DNA from: Helicobacter sp. MIT 00-7814
Lineage (GTDB): Bacteria; Campylobacterota; Campylobacteria; Campylobacterales; Helicobacteraceae
DNA length: 36,962 bases
Direction: 5' to 3'
Assembly (NCBI RefSeq): GCF_003364115.1
Contig: NZ_NXLL01000022.1
Coordinates: forward strand, 1 to 36,962
In this document: positions 10,550 to 19,144 of the stretch, in pieces
How the letters are laid out: each line of letters starts with the position of its first letter
How positions within the stretch are numbered: position 1 is the first letter of the stretch
Made by a program: the position numbers and the translations under genes
Notes under the pieces: model-generated
Databases searched by the model: none
Seen by the model: the letters and a program-made list of their open reading frames with translations, nothing else
What the model was told of the DNA's origin: nothing

Positions 10550-12108
10550 CGCCACGCCTTGTTGAAGAGATTTTAGAATCTAGAAACACCACACAAGGCA
10601 TTGCAAGCCTTAAAGATTTGCCACAGCCGCATTTGCTTAAAGGCGTGGTTGAGGGCGCAAAAATCGTTGCAAAAGTAATGAGCCAAAAGGGAAAGATTCT
10701 CATCGTTGGGGATTATGATGCGGATGGCGTGAATGCAAGCGCGGTGATGAGTGGGTTTTTTGATGCTATCAATTACACAAATTATGAAATCATTTTGCCA
10801 AATCGCTTTAGCGATGGCTATGGAATCTCGCCAAATCTCCTAGATCGCGTGAATGCGCCGCAAAATTTTGCGCTTGTGATAAGCGTGGATAATGGCATTA
10901 GCGCTTTTAGCGCGGCGGAATATTGCCAAACACACAACCTCCCTCTTATCATCACCGACCATCACACGCCACACGCCACACTGCCTTGCGCGCAATGCGT
11001 GATAAATCCAAAGCAAGAGGGTTGCGCCTTTCCTTTTAAAGATATTTGTGGTTGCGTGGTGGCGTGGTATTTTTGCGCTGGGATAAAGCAGGAATTGCAG
11101 GCAAATGTCGATATGGGCGCGTTTTTGCCATTTTTAGCCCTTGCGACTTTGGCGGATGTGATGCCACTTGTGGGGGTGAATAAGATTCTCGTTAAAAAAG
11201 GCTTAGAATCCTTGCAGAGCGCGCCTTTTGGATTCTGCAAGGTGATTTGTCAAAAGGTTGGCGTGATAAATGCCGAAAATATCGCTTTTAATCTTATCCC
11301 ACTTTTAAATTGCGCGGGCAGAATGGGCGATGCGAATTTAGCGCTTGATTTTTTGCTTGCCAAAACACCTGCGCGCGCATTTAGCGCTTATGACAAACTT
11401 TGTGAAATTAACGCTCAAAGAAAGCTCGTGCAGCAAGAGATTCTCTCTCAAGCGCAGCAAAATCTCACGCAATTGCCAAATATTTTGTATGCAAGCGGGG
11501 AAGAATGGCATGGGGGCGTGCTTGGGATTATCGCTTCACAATTAGCCCAAACGCACAAAAAATGCGCCTTTGTGCTAAGCACAGAATGCGATGATGGGAT
11601 CTTAAAAGGCTCGGCGCGGGGCTTTGGCGGGGCGGATTTGATAAAAACTGCGCAAAAAGTGCAAGAAATTAAGCCTTTACTCAAAGAGTTTGGCGGGCAT
11701 AGTGGCGCGCTAGGGCTAAGTTTAGATTCTACAAATTTGCAAGAGTTTATGGAGCTTTTTTCAGAGCATTTATGCTTAGGTGAGGATATGCAAGAAAGCG
11801 TATTAGGCGAGATTAGCTCGCAATATTTGGACTTAGAATTTTTAAAAATGCTAGAGCGTTTTGAGCCTTTTGGCGAGGGGAATCCTATGCCTTTTTTCCT
11901 CTGTCGCGATTTAGAATTGATAGAATCTAAAGCCATTGGTAAAAACAAGGCGCATTTGAGCCTAAAATTCCTAAGTAGCAAAGGCGTGCAAATAAGCGGG
12001 ATTGAATTTTTCAGCTCAGAAGTGCCAAAAGAAAAAAATGAATGGATTTTTAGCCTTTCAAAAGATATTTTTTACAATCGCCCTTGCCTCAAAGTTAGAA
12101 AAGATTGA
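10543..12108 (+). CDS. recJ: Single-stranded-DNA-specific exonuclease RecJ
   Basis: RecJ degrades single-stranded DNA 5' to 3' in RecF-pathway recombination and repair. The protein (about 521 residues) carries the DHH-family motifs DYDADG near 57-62, a VDNG motif near 116-119, and DHH near 139-141. These ligate the catalytic metals. The DHHA1 part carries RGFGGAD and GGHSGALGLS. A GTG at 10537 and an ATG at 10543 are both in frame after AAGAGA; I prefer the ATG, which overlaps the thrB stop by 7 bases. It is slightly shorter than the enterobacterial enzyme but fits Helicobacter length. rluA follows 27 bases later, an order shared with H. pylori HP0348-HP0347. Confidence 0.94.
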   Translation: MLTPRLVEEILESRNTTQGIASLKDLPQPHLLKGVVEGAKIVAKVMSQKGKILIVGDYDADGVNASAVMSGFFDAINYTNYEIILPNRFSDGYGISPNLLDRVNAPQNFALVISVDNGISAFSAAEYCQTHNLPLIITDHHTPHATLPCAQCVINPKQEGCAFPFKDICGCVVAWYFCAGIKQELQANVDMGAFLPFLALATLADVMPLVGVNKILVKKGLESLQSAPFGFCKVICQKVGVINAENIAFNLIPLLNCAGRMGDANLALDFLLAKTPARAFSAYDKLCEINAQRKLVQQEILSQAQQNLTQLPNILYASGEEWHGGVLGIIASQLAQTHKKCAFVLSTECDDGILKGSARGFGGADLIKTAQKVQEIKPLLKEFGGHSGALGLSLDSTNLQEFMELFSEHLCLGEDMQESVLGEISSQYLDLEFLKMLERFEPFGEGNPMPFFLCRDLELIESKAIGKNKAHLSLKFLSSKGVQISGIEFFSSEVPKEKNEWIFSLSKDIFYNRPCLKVRKD

Positions 12109-12135
12109 ATCCAGATTCTAAAAAAGACAAATTTA

Positions 12136-13092
12136 ATGCCCTTTCTCACGCAAGAATTTCTCCTACCACAGCCAAAAAAGGCGTTTTTGTTCCTTATGCA
12201 GGATTTGGGATTTAGCATAAAAGAAGCCCAGCGTATCATCGATAAAGGACGATTGACGCAAAATAACCAAACCATCAAAAAAGCGCAAATTATCGCGGGC
12301 AAAGTGGAATTGCTCCATTTTGTGGCGGATTCTAACGCACTGGAAAATGACTCGCTCAAAAATCTCACGCTCCTTTTTTCAAACAAGGATTTTTGCGTGT
12401 ATGACAAACCTCATGATTTGCTGACCCACCCAAAGGGCTTGTTTTCCCACGCGAGCTTAAATGACGCGCTCAAAATGCACTTTGGTAAGAACGCAAACCC
12501 GATCCATAGGCTAGATTCTCAAACGAGCGGGCTTGTGGTGTGTGGTTTGCATAAGAAAAGCGAAATTGCGCTAAAAAACAGCGTGCAAAAATTTCAAAAA
12601 ACCTACACAGCAATCCTCAAAGGCGCACTCACAAGGGAATCTTTGCGACAAAATGGACTGATAGAAAAAGAGGGCGCTTTTCTTATTGATAAGCCGATTT
12701 TAAGTCAAAATACCAAAAAAGATCTAAGTATAAGAAGCTTTATAAGCGCACAAGGCAAGGAATCACAGACTTTGCTAAAGATTTTAAGCGTGAAGCAAAA
12801 TGCCTCGCTTGTTTTGCTTACGCCATTGACAGGGCGCACGCACCAGCTCCGCGTGCATTTAGACAGCATAGGGCATCCGATTTTGGGCGATAGTCTTTAT
12901 GGTGTGAGTGAAAATATCGCGCGCTATTTTTTAGAAACGCGCAATGTGGATGAGAGTGAGCACATTACGCTTACAGGCGCGCCATATTTGTGCCTCAATG
13001 CAAGCGCGCTAAAATTTTTCTTTAAAAATTTTATTTTTAGCTTTCACTCAAGGCTAGATTCTCAAATTTTGCAACTTTTTGCAACGCTTTGA
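12136..13092 (+). CDS. RluA-family pseudouridine synthase
   Basis: This 318-residue enzyme would isomerise uridine in rRNA (or tRNA). An S4-like RNA-binding domain occupies about 20-65 (GFSIKEAQRIIDKGRL), then the catalytic domain carries HRLDSQTSGLV at 124-134, in which Asp127 is the nucleophile. A later GRTHQLRVH is the conserved family motif III. It is closest in layout to RluC/RluD. Which uridine is modified cannot be decided here. The ATG start is 27 bases after recJ, and the gene converges on the reverse-strand unknown gene with a hairpin between them. Confidence 0.92.
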   Translation: MPFLTQEFLLPQPKKAFLFLMQDLGFSIKEAQRIIDKGRLTQNNQTIKKAQIIAGKVELLHFVADSNALENDSLKNLTLLFSNKDFCVYDKPHDLLTHPKGLFSHASLNDALKMHFGKNANPIHRLDSQTSGLVVCGLHKKSEIALKNSVQKFQKTYTAILKGALTRESLRQNGLIEKEGAFLIDKPILSQNTKKDLSIRSFISAQGKESQTLLKILSVKQNASLVLLTPLTGRTHQLRVHLDSIGHPILGDSLYGVSENIARYFLETRNVDESEHITLTGAPYLCLNASALKFFFKNFIFSFHSRLDSQILQLFATL

Positions 13093-13097
13093 TTTTG

Positions 13098-13132
13098 AAA
13101 AATCGCCTTTAAGCCTTGAGCGCGCAAAGGCG
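13098..13132 (-). terminator. Putative terminator of the reverse-strand operon
   Basis: An inverted repeat pairs CGCCTTT (13104-13110) with AAAGGCG (13126-13132), a 7-bp stem with a 15-base loop. On the reverse strand it is followed by ATTTTT, giving an intrinsic-terminator shape. It overlaps the last codons of the gene ending at 13109. On the forward strand no T-run follows. Confidence 0.45.
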
Positions 13133-13486
13133 CAAAAAAGAAGGCAAATTTTGCGAGGCAAATTGCGCTAAAGATGCGCGCAAAAAAAGCGTGAGCGTGA
13201 TTTTATGCATGGTGAAAAACTCCTCCATTTCAAGTGCTTGCGCCAAAACTTTGCTAGCTTTTTTAGATTCTAACTCGATAAAAATACATTTTTGCACTCT
13301 CAGTCCTTGCACGACTTTTTGCTTGCATTCCTGTAAAGCGCGTGAATTTTGCGCATTAATACCAACAAAAACATAAGGATTATTTTCAAACCGCGCCACA
13401 ACACGCTTTAAAAGCGTAAAAAACTGCTTTTGAGAATCTTGATTTTGTGAATCTGTAAATGCTTGGGTGAGATTCCCAAAAATCAC
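13109..13486 (-). CDS. Hypothetical protein, last gene of the aroB-mscS-mtaB operon
   Basis: This 125-residue soluble protein has no motif that I recognise. It mixes strand-helix elements (VARFENNPYVFVGIN near 30-44, KVVQGLRVQKCIFIELES near 57-74) and ends in a basic hydrophobic helix. The start is a GTG that overlaps the esterase stop by 4 bases (GTGA), a classic coupled arrangement supporting a real gene. There is no signal peptide. The hairpin over its last codons probably ends the operon. Function is unknown and the context (esterase, FtsH-like, mtaB) does not point to one process. Confidence 0.6.
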   Translation of the reverse strand: MIFGNLTQAFTDSQNQDSQKQFFTLLKRVVARFENNPYVFVGINAQNSRALQECKQKVVQGLRVQKCIFIELESKKASKVLAQALEMEEFFTMHKITLTLFLRASLAQFASQNLPSFLRLCALKA

Positions 13487-14472
13487 TTCTTTTCTCCCAA
13501 AAGCTCAAACGCTCGCTTTAGACTTGGCTTGATACTTCCGCCATGCCCGACATTTGGGATTACAAAAAAGCTAAGATCGCTATTTTTTACTTTTTGCAAA
13601 GCTACATAATTTTTCAAAATTGCGACATTTTCCCTCTCTCCCACGCTTATCACAACGCGCTTAGAATCTGGAATCTGCAAAGCGCGAGGCGTTTGAAAAA
13701 TCCAAATTGAAGGCGAGGCGCTAAAATAATGGCTAAAAATCTGCGCCTCTTGCTGCAACGCGCTAAGCACAAAAAGCCCACCAAAAGAATGCCCAAAAAT
13801 CCCAAAATGCTTGGAATCTATCACATAGCTTTTTTGCAAAAACGGCGTGAGTTCATGGCTCAAAAAGCTATAAAAATCCTCCTGCCCTCCGCTGTAATTT
13901 TGGATAGTATTAAAAAGAATCTCATTTCGAGAGCTTGCCCCATTTATTGTATCGCTTGCGCGTTCATATTCGGCGTTTTTTGGATTCTTAGAATCTACAG
14001 ATTCTGCATTTTTTGGTGCGATACTCAAATCTTTTGGCGAGAGTTTAGGCAAAAAGTCTCGCGTGCGCGAAGGCATATCATAGGGCTTTTCTCCCTCGTA
14101 GCCGATTCCAACAATTAATAAAGGCGCTTGAGACAATGGCGCATTTTTGCCTTTTTGCTTTTTTGTAAATTCCTGCGTGCAAACATTTAGCGCCATAGGA
14201 AATTGCGCGTTTCCATCAAGGACAAAAAGCGTGCGATAAGGCGTAGATTGCAGATTCTTAGAATCTCCCAAGTCCTTTGTATGCGCGATAAAAATCTTAT
14301 ATTTTATACCTTTTTTTGATTCCAAAAAAAATGGCTCTTTTATCACAAAATACTTTTGTGCGTCTTTACTTAGCATTTCAATCTCACTTTCAGGGCGCGC
14401 ATTTGCCACACTAAACGCAAACGCAAGCATACAAATGCAAAGCAATAAACCATTAAAACGCGTAGTTTTCAT
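13483..14472 (-). CDS. Secreted alpha/beta-hydrolase (IroE/COG2819-like esterase)
   Basis: This 329-residue protein begins with a signal peptide (1-26, hydrophobic core LLLCICMLAFAFSVANA), so it acts in the periplasm or outside the cell. The nucleophile elbow is GHSFGG at 227-232 with Ser229, following a strand FGIF; FVLDGNAQFP near 83-92 and the late VGHGGS carrying the likely catalytic His fit the predicted-hydrolase group that includes siderophore esterases such as IroE. Substrate is unknown: ester-linked siderophore is one possibility. Its ATG lies 20 bases inside the FtsH-like gene, so the genes are tightly coupled, and the next gene overlaps by 4 bases. Confidence 0.8.
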   Translation of the reverse strand: MKTTRFNGLLLCICMLAFAFSVANARPESEIEMLSKDAQKYFVIKEPFFLESKKGIKYKIFIAHTKDLGDSKNLQSTPYRTLFVLDGNAQFPMALNVCTQEFTKKQKGKNAPLSQAPLLIVGIGYEGEKPYDMPSRTRDFLPKLSPKDLSIAPKNAESVDSKNPKNAEYERASDTINGASSRNEILFNTIQNYSGGQEDFYSFLSHELTPFLQKSYVIDSKHFGIFGHSFGGLFVLSALQQEAQIFSHYFSASPSIWIFQTPRALQIPDSKRVVISVGERENVAILKNYVALQKVKNSDLSFFVIPNVGHGGSIKPSLKRAFELLGEKK

Positions 14473-16162
14473 CTAAAATTGCCTTTATCTCTTCCTTGCT
14501 TAAACGCTCACTTTTTAAGAGATTTTCAGCAATTCTTAGCAGCACCGCCTTAGAATCTGCCAAAAACTCCTGCATTTGCGCGCGTGCAGATTCTAAAATC
14601 TCCACAATATCGCTACTATCAGTAATAAGCCGTTTTCCCATGCCATATTCCTCGCACATTTGCGCAGCGATGAGCTTTGCAAGGGAAAGATCCTCTTTTG
14701 CGTTGCTAAAATTTTGATTATAAATCATCTGCACCGCGATACTGCCAGAGAGGTGCATTTTGATTTTATTACTCATCTCATCTTTACTCACAAGCTCTTT
14801 GTCAATCTCTTTGAAACTTTCACTTATTAACGAGATTTTATCAAAATCAATATCCAGCCAATACGCACTTAGCGCCTTTGCGCTTTGGTAGAGCGCAAGG
14901 ATATTTTTTTCCTCCTCGCTATAGCTTAGGATTTTTTTCTTGCCCAAAAGCACTTTATCTTTGATATTTAAAATATCCTCTTTTTGTATCACGCTACTTT
15001 TACGCCGAAAGGCACAAAGCGCGGCTTCATTCACAAGTGCCGCAATCGCAGCCCCGCTAAATCCAACGCAAAGACGCGCAATCTCTTGCACATCAAAATC
15101 GTATTTTTTATTCCGCAAATACACTTCAAAAATCTGCATGCGCTCGCTAAGCGAAGGTAGCTCGACATAGATTCTCCTATCAAAGCGCGCAGGACGCAAA
15201 AGCGCTTCATCAAGCACATCAATTTTATTTGTCGCGCCGATAACAATCACCCCGCTAGAATCTTCAAAGCCGTCCATTTCTGTCAAAAGCTGATTAAGCG
15301 TGGCTTCTCTTTCATCATTGCGCGTGCCTCCGCGTGCCTTGCCTACCGCGTCAATTTCATCAATAAAGATAATGCTAGGACTTTTTGCCTTAGCGCGCAA
15401 AAATAGCTCTCTTACGCGTTTTGCGCCCATTCCGACATAAATTTGCACAAAACTTGAGCCACTCTGATAAAAAAACGGCACGCCAGCTTCCCCAGCCACA
15501 GCCTTTGCGATCATGGTTTTCCCAACTCCGGGTGGTCCGACTAAAAGCACGCCTTTTGGCAGTCTAATGCCTAGATCTTGGTATTTTTTGGGATTTTTAA
15601 GGTAGTCGATAATTTCAACTAATTCTTCCTTGACAAGCTCGATCCCTGCGACATCTTTAAAAGTCGTAGCGCTCTGCATCGGACTTTGCAAGGAAGACGC
15701 AAAGTCGCCTCCTTCAAAAGTTGGCTTTTGCCCTATGGTGCCACTTAGATTGCTTGCATTAATATCAAATTCCCTTTTTGGCTCTAATTTTTGGGGCTTT
15801 GCCTGCGTGAAAAGCATTGAGATTGCCTTAATAATCACCGCTAGCCCGATGAAAAGCACGACAAAAAGCCCGATTTCATTCAAAAAAGAATTGTGCTTTT
15901 GCTTGACTTGCAAAATAATCTTTGGATCAATCTCATTTAAATTTAGAGAATCTCGCGCCACTTTATAGCGCGTGCGCTCGTGCAAAAAGCTTGCTTCATC
16001 ATCTTGCAGGGTAATTTTTTGCGGGCTTAGCTCTTTGACTTTTTGGCTAAATTCATACGGACTAAGTAGCACGCTTTCATCTCTAAAGAGCAAAAATATC
16101 GCAATAATCGCAGCGACAAGCAAAATAATAAGCGAAAAAGTGAGCGTTTTATACTTTTGCAT
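14453..16162 (-). CDS. FtsH-like membrane AAA protein lacking the HEXXH protease site
   Basis: This 569-residue protein has the FtsH plan: a first membrane segment (about 9-26), a periplasmic part, a second segment (about 97-115), then an AAA ATPase with Walker A GPPGVGKT (209-216), Walker B IIFIDEID (264-271) and the second region of homology with RPARFDRR (323-330). The C-terminal peptidase region is present, but where FtsH has HEAGH this protein has QSAKA (14873-14887), so both zinc histidines and the catalytic Glu are gone. I chose the ATG at 16162, which has AAAGGA upstream; an in-frame ATG at 16186 lacks one. Overlaps mtaB by 14 bases. Position matches H. pylori HP0286. Likely an ATP-driven unfoldase or an FtsH partner rather than a protease. 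Confidence 0.88.
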   Translation of the reverse strand: MQKYKTLTFSLIILLVAAIIAIFLLFRDESVLLSPYEFSQKVKELSPQKITLQDDEASFLHERTRYKVARDSLNLNEIDPKIILQVKQKHNSFLNEIGLFVVLFIGLAVIIKAISMLFTQAKPQKLEPKREFDINASNLSGTIGQKPTFEGGDFASSLQSPMQSATTFKDVAGIELVKEELVEIIDYLKNPKKYQDLGIRLPKGVLLVGPPGVGKTMIAKAVAGEAGVPFFYQSGSSFVQIYVGMGAKRVRELFLRAKAKSPSIIFIDEIDAVGKARGGTRNDEREATLNQLLTEMDGFEDSSGVIVIGATNKIDVLDEALLRPARFDRRIYVELPSLSERMQIFEVYLRNKKYDFDVQEIARLCVGFSGAAIAALVNEAALCAFRRKSSVIQKEDILNIKDKVLLGKKKILSYSEEEKNILALYQSAKALSAYWLDIDFDKISLISESFKEIDKELVSKDEMSNKIKMHLSGSIAVQMIYNQNFSNAKEDLSLAKLIAAQMCEEYGMGKRLITDSSDIVEILESARAQMQEFLADSKAVLLRIAENLLKSERLSKEEIKAILDENYAF

Positions 16163-17432
16163 AATTTTTTCCTTTCTGTGGGACATATTGGCTTATTTCC
16201 AGCCACTGCCCATTTACAAGGGTGTTTGTATAGGAATTAGGCGCGGATTTAGAATCCACTTCTAGCGTGATTTTATTAAAAAACTCATCAAGCCCAAAAA
16301 ATTGATTTTCTTTGCTTGATTCTATCAACACTTGCAAAGGCTTAGAATCTGCGCGTTTTTGGTAGTCTTGCCTTGCTTTGAGATTGTTAGATTCTACAAT
16401 TTGTTTGAGAATATGCAAGCGTTTTTTAGCCTCATCGCCCAAAGTGTGATTTTTTAGCCCACTTGAGCGCGTGCCATTCCTTGGGGAATAGATAAATGGG
16501 TGCAAATGCGTTATTTGCATTTCTTTAAAATTCTCTAACGCCTCTTCCCACACCTGCTCACTTTCGCCCGGATGCGCGACAATAAAATCTGTGCCTAAGA
16601 AAAATCCTTTTTCTCGCAAACGCGCAAAAAGCGCCTTGTCGCTTTCTACGCGATTTTGGCGATTCATAATCTCTAGCATTGTGTTGCTTGTGTGTTGCAA
16701 GGCGATATGCAAATGCTTTTCAAAAAGTGGTGATTGGATAAGCTCTAAAAATTCCTCTGTTATTTGGCTTGGCTCTAGGCTTCCTATACGCAGGCGCTTT
16801 AAGCCTTTGAGCTTAAAAATTTCTTTCACCAGCGCGCTAATATCACTCCCAAAATCCCGCCCATAGCTTCCTACATTTGTGCCTGTAAGAATAATCTCGC
16901 TCATTCCAGAATCTAGCAGGCGTTGCAATTGCTCTAAAATCTTTGGCATTGGGAAACTTCGCGCCTTACCCCGCACACTTGGGATAATGCAATAACTGCA
17001 CGCAAAATCGCAACCTTCTTGGATTTTCACAAATGCGCGCCTTTTGCCCACAAACTCACTCACAAGCGTGCTGTCAATGTGTTCTGGCGTTTTTTCCTCA
17101 TAAAAAAAGCGCTTTTTTTCAAGCAAAAGCGCATTAATATTTTCTTTCAAGCTATGCGGGAAAGTGCCAAAAGTGGTGTTGTTATTAAAATTTTGCCTGC
17201 CTTTAGATTCTATCCCGCAACCTGTGAAATACAGCTTTTTGCTATCTTTAAATTTATTAATATAGCTTTGCACGCCAGAATCCGCGCCATTAGTCACGGT
17301 GCAAGAATTTATCACAATAATATCCGCGCTCTCTTCATTTTGCACGCATTCAAAGTCCTTTAAATTTGCAATCATTACTTGCGTGTCAAAAAGATTGCTC
17401 CGACAACCAAAGGTTTTAAAAAATACGCGCAT
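16149..17432 (-). CDS. mtaB: tRNA t6A37 methylthiotransferase
   Basis: MtaB is a radical-SAM enzyme that converts t6A37 to ms2t6A in tRNA. The 427-residue protein has the N-terminal UPF0004 domain with three cluster cysteines (Cys10, Cys44, Cys72), then the radical-SAM CxxxCxxC at Cys141, Cys145 and Cys148 (GCDFACSYC), and the SIGSLEPSQI-like region typical of MtaB rather than MiaB (RIGSLEPSQI). The C-terminal TRAM-like part is weak. Its ATG overlaps the mscS stop by one base (TAATG), and its end overlaps the FtsH-like gene. The match to HP0285 is positional. Confidence 0.9.
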   Translation of the reverse strand: MRVFFKTFGCRSNLFDTQVMIANLKDFECVQNEESADIIVINSCTVTNGADSGVQSYINKFKDSKKLYFTGCGIESKGRQNFNNNTTFGTFPHSLKENINALLLEKKRFFYEEKTPEHIDSTLVSEFVGKRRAFVKIQEGCDFACSYCIIPSVRGKARSFPMPKILEQLQRLLDSGMSEIILTGTNVGSYGRDFGSDISALVKEIFKLKGLKRLRIGSLEPSQITEEFLELIQSPLFEKHLHIALQHTSNTMLEIMNRQNRVESDKALFARLREKGFFLGTDFIVAHPGESEQVWEEALENFKEMQITHLHPFIYSPRNGTRSSGLKNHTLGDEAKKRLHILKQIVESNNLKARQDYQKRADSKPLQVLIESSKENQFFGLDEFFNKITLEVDSKSAPNSYTNTLVNGQWLEISQYVPQKGKNYAKV

Positions 17433-19144
17433 TAGATTCCATCTTCCTTATTTGGCGCAAATGGCGGGGCTTTTGGCGAGGCATTATGCGTGTGGTGTGC
17501 GTGGCTAGCGTGATTATGGTGGCTAGAATGGCTAGTGTGGTGCGCGTTAGGATTTTGCAAATCCTCTGGCATAAAAGGCTTATTGCCGATTCCATCGCCT
17601 CCTTTGGTGACAACTTTTGTCGTTTGGTAAGCGATATGTATGTCATCTTCTTGCAAGATATGCTCGATAATTTCCGCTGAAATCGTGCTTCTAAGCGTGA
17701 GCGTGGCATAAGAATTGACTTGATACCAAAGCGAAATCCTAATACCATTTGGTTCTAGCATACAAAAAGCGCGCGTTTCTAGATTCATATTGCGCAGTGA
17801 GAATCTATCCTTTAGGCGCTCCATACGCTTGCGCGTGACTTCTGTATAACCTTTGGAATATTTTTTGCCAATTTCAGTGGCGATTTTGAGCGCTTTTTTG
17901 TAATTGCTATCAAAAGTAATAGTGAAGTCTATCCCGTCCCACACGGTTTTGATTCCAGCATGCGTGTAGTTTGCAAGAAGTGTGGTAAAAACATAATTAT
18001 TTGGAATAAAGATAATGCGCCCTGCACGGCGATTTTCCATATAAGAAGTAAGCGTAATGTCCTCATAAATCGTAAGGCGCAGCACAGAAATATCAAGCAC
18101 ATCGCCCACATACACCGCGCCATCTTTGATGACTTTAACCCTATCGCCCACATGCACGCTTCCGCCTAGCACGATGACAAACCACCCAAGCACGCTCATA
18201 AACAAATCTTTCATCGCAATCGCCAAACCAGCCGACGCAAAACCCACAATCGCCACAAGATAAGTCACATTTTCTAAATACGCAAAAAGCAAGATAATTG
18301 CCACAAGGCTAATGTTTAAAAAATTAATCACCTTATTTGCGGTATAAACGCGATTGTCATCTAAATATTTACGCAAAGCAAGCTTAATTGAAAGCGCGAT
18401 TAGAATAATTGCCACGATAGCAATCGCAATAGAAATCATCTTAAAAACTTGCTCTTTAATCTCGCCTTCTAGCGAATTTTTCACATCATCAATGTTTTTG
18501 AAATAAATCTCATGCGAAGTTTTGAGAATCTTTTGCGCGGATCCTAGACTTTGGATCATTTTTTTAAGCTCTAAAAGTTGCGTCTCATACTCTTTTGCTT
18601 TTGCGCTCTCACTTTGGATACTGCGATAATGCACAGCGAGCGTTTGAGAAATATCATATTTTTGCTCTAAATTTTCAAGCAAGCTATCAAGTAATTTTTG
18701 GTTGTGTTCCATCGTGTTTTGATAGGATTGCAAATTTTTAATAAAAGAATATCCGCTTACAATCAAAATTGGATTTGTAATATGCGGAATGTCCTTGATA
18801 TCTGGCGTGTCAAGGAGCTGATCGTAGGGATTTTTGGCATAAGATTCTACAAGTTCGAGCTGTTTTTTGAGCGTTTGGAGGGAAGATTTGAGTTGGTTAA
18901 TTTGTGAAATATCCTTAGTATGGGATTCTAAGGTGCTAAGTTCAGATTCAATCCTTTCAATCTCTTCGCTCAAATCCCCATAGGTTTTGATATTTTCATA
19001 CTGCTTTAGCCATGGATTATTGCTTTGTGCGATTGCTTGATCAATGCGCGCAAGCTTAGATTCTAGCGCTTGTGCTTCAGCAGCATTTTGCCCAAAACTC
19101 ACGCTTGCAAAAAATAAAACACAAAGAAAAATAACTGCCTTCAC
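17432..19144 (-). CDS. MscS-family mechanosensitive channel with histidine-rich C-terminal tail
   Basis: This 570-residue inner-membrane channel would open under membrane tension. It has a signal peptide (1-18), a long periplasmic coiled-coil region (about 20-228) and membrane segments at about 235-255, 272-290 and 294-328. The MscS pore helix region is FASAGLAIAMKDLFMSVLG (302-320), followed by VGDRV and the beta domain. Residues 531-570 form a tail with ten His in 19 residues (535-553), unusual for MscS. Start is a GTG overlapping the aroB stop (GTGA, 4 bases). Position matches HP0284. A metal-binding role for the tail is an inference. Confidence 0.9.
   Translation of the reverse strand: MKAVIFLCVLFFASVSFGQNAAEAQALESKLARIDQAIAQSNNPWLKQYENIKTYGDLSEEIERIESELSTLESHTKDISQINQLKSSLQTLKKQLELVESYAKNPYDQLLDTPDIKDIPHITNPILIVSGYSFIKNLQSYQNTMEHNQKLLDSLLENLEQKYDISQTLAVHYRSIQSESAKAKEYETQLLELKKMIQSLGSAQKILKTSHEIYFKNIDDVKNSLEGEIKEQVFKMISIAIAIVAIILIALSIKLALRKYLDDNRVYTANKVINFLNISLVAIILLFAYLENVTYLVAIVGFASAGLAIAMKDLFMSVLGWFVIVLGGSVHVGDRVKVIKDGAVYVGDVLDISVLRLTIYEDITLTSYMENRRAGRIIFIPNNYVFTTLLANYTHAGIKTVWDGIDFTITFDSNYKKALKIATEIGKKYSKGYTEVTRKRMERLKDRFSLRNMNLETRAFCMLEPNGIRISLWYQVNSYATLTLRSTISAEIIEHILQEDDIHIAYQTTKVVTKGGDGIGNKPFMPEDLQNPNAHHTSHSSHHNHASHAHHTHNASPKAPPFAPNKEDGI
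17486..17542 (-). other. Histidine-rich tail of the MscS-like protein
   Basis: These bases encode residues 535-553, in which 10 of 19 residues are His in HH and HxxH patterns separated by Ser, Ala, Asn and Thr. A Pro-rich segment follows before the stop. Similar tails bind nickel or zinc in several Helicobacter proteins. Confidence 0.8.

Noticed and set aside
11448-11981. Reverse-strand open frame of 177 codons inside recJ
   Set aside because: It is antisense to clear RecJ motifs, has no recognisable domain and reflects base composition.
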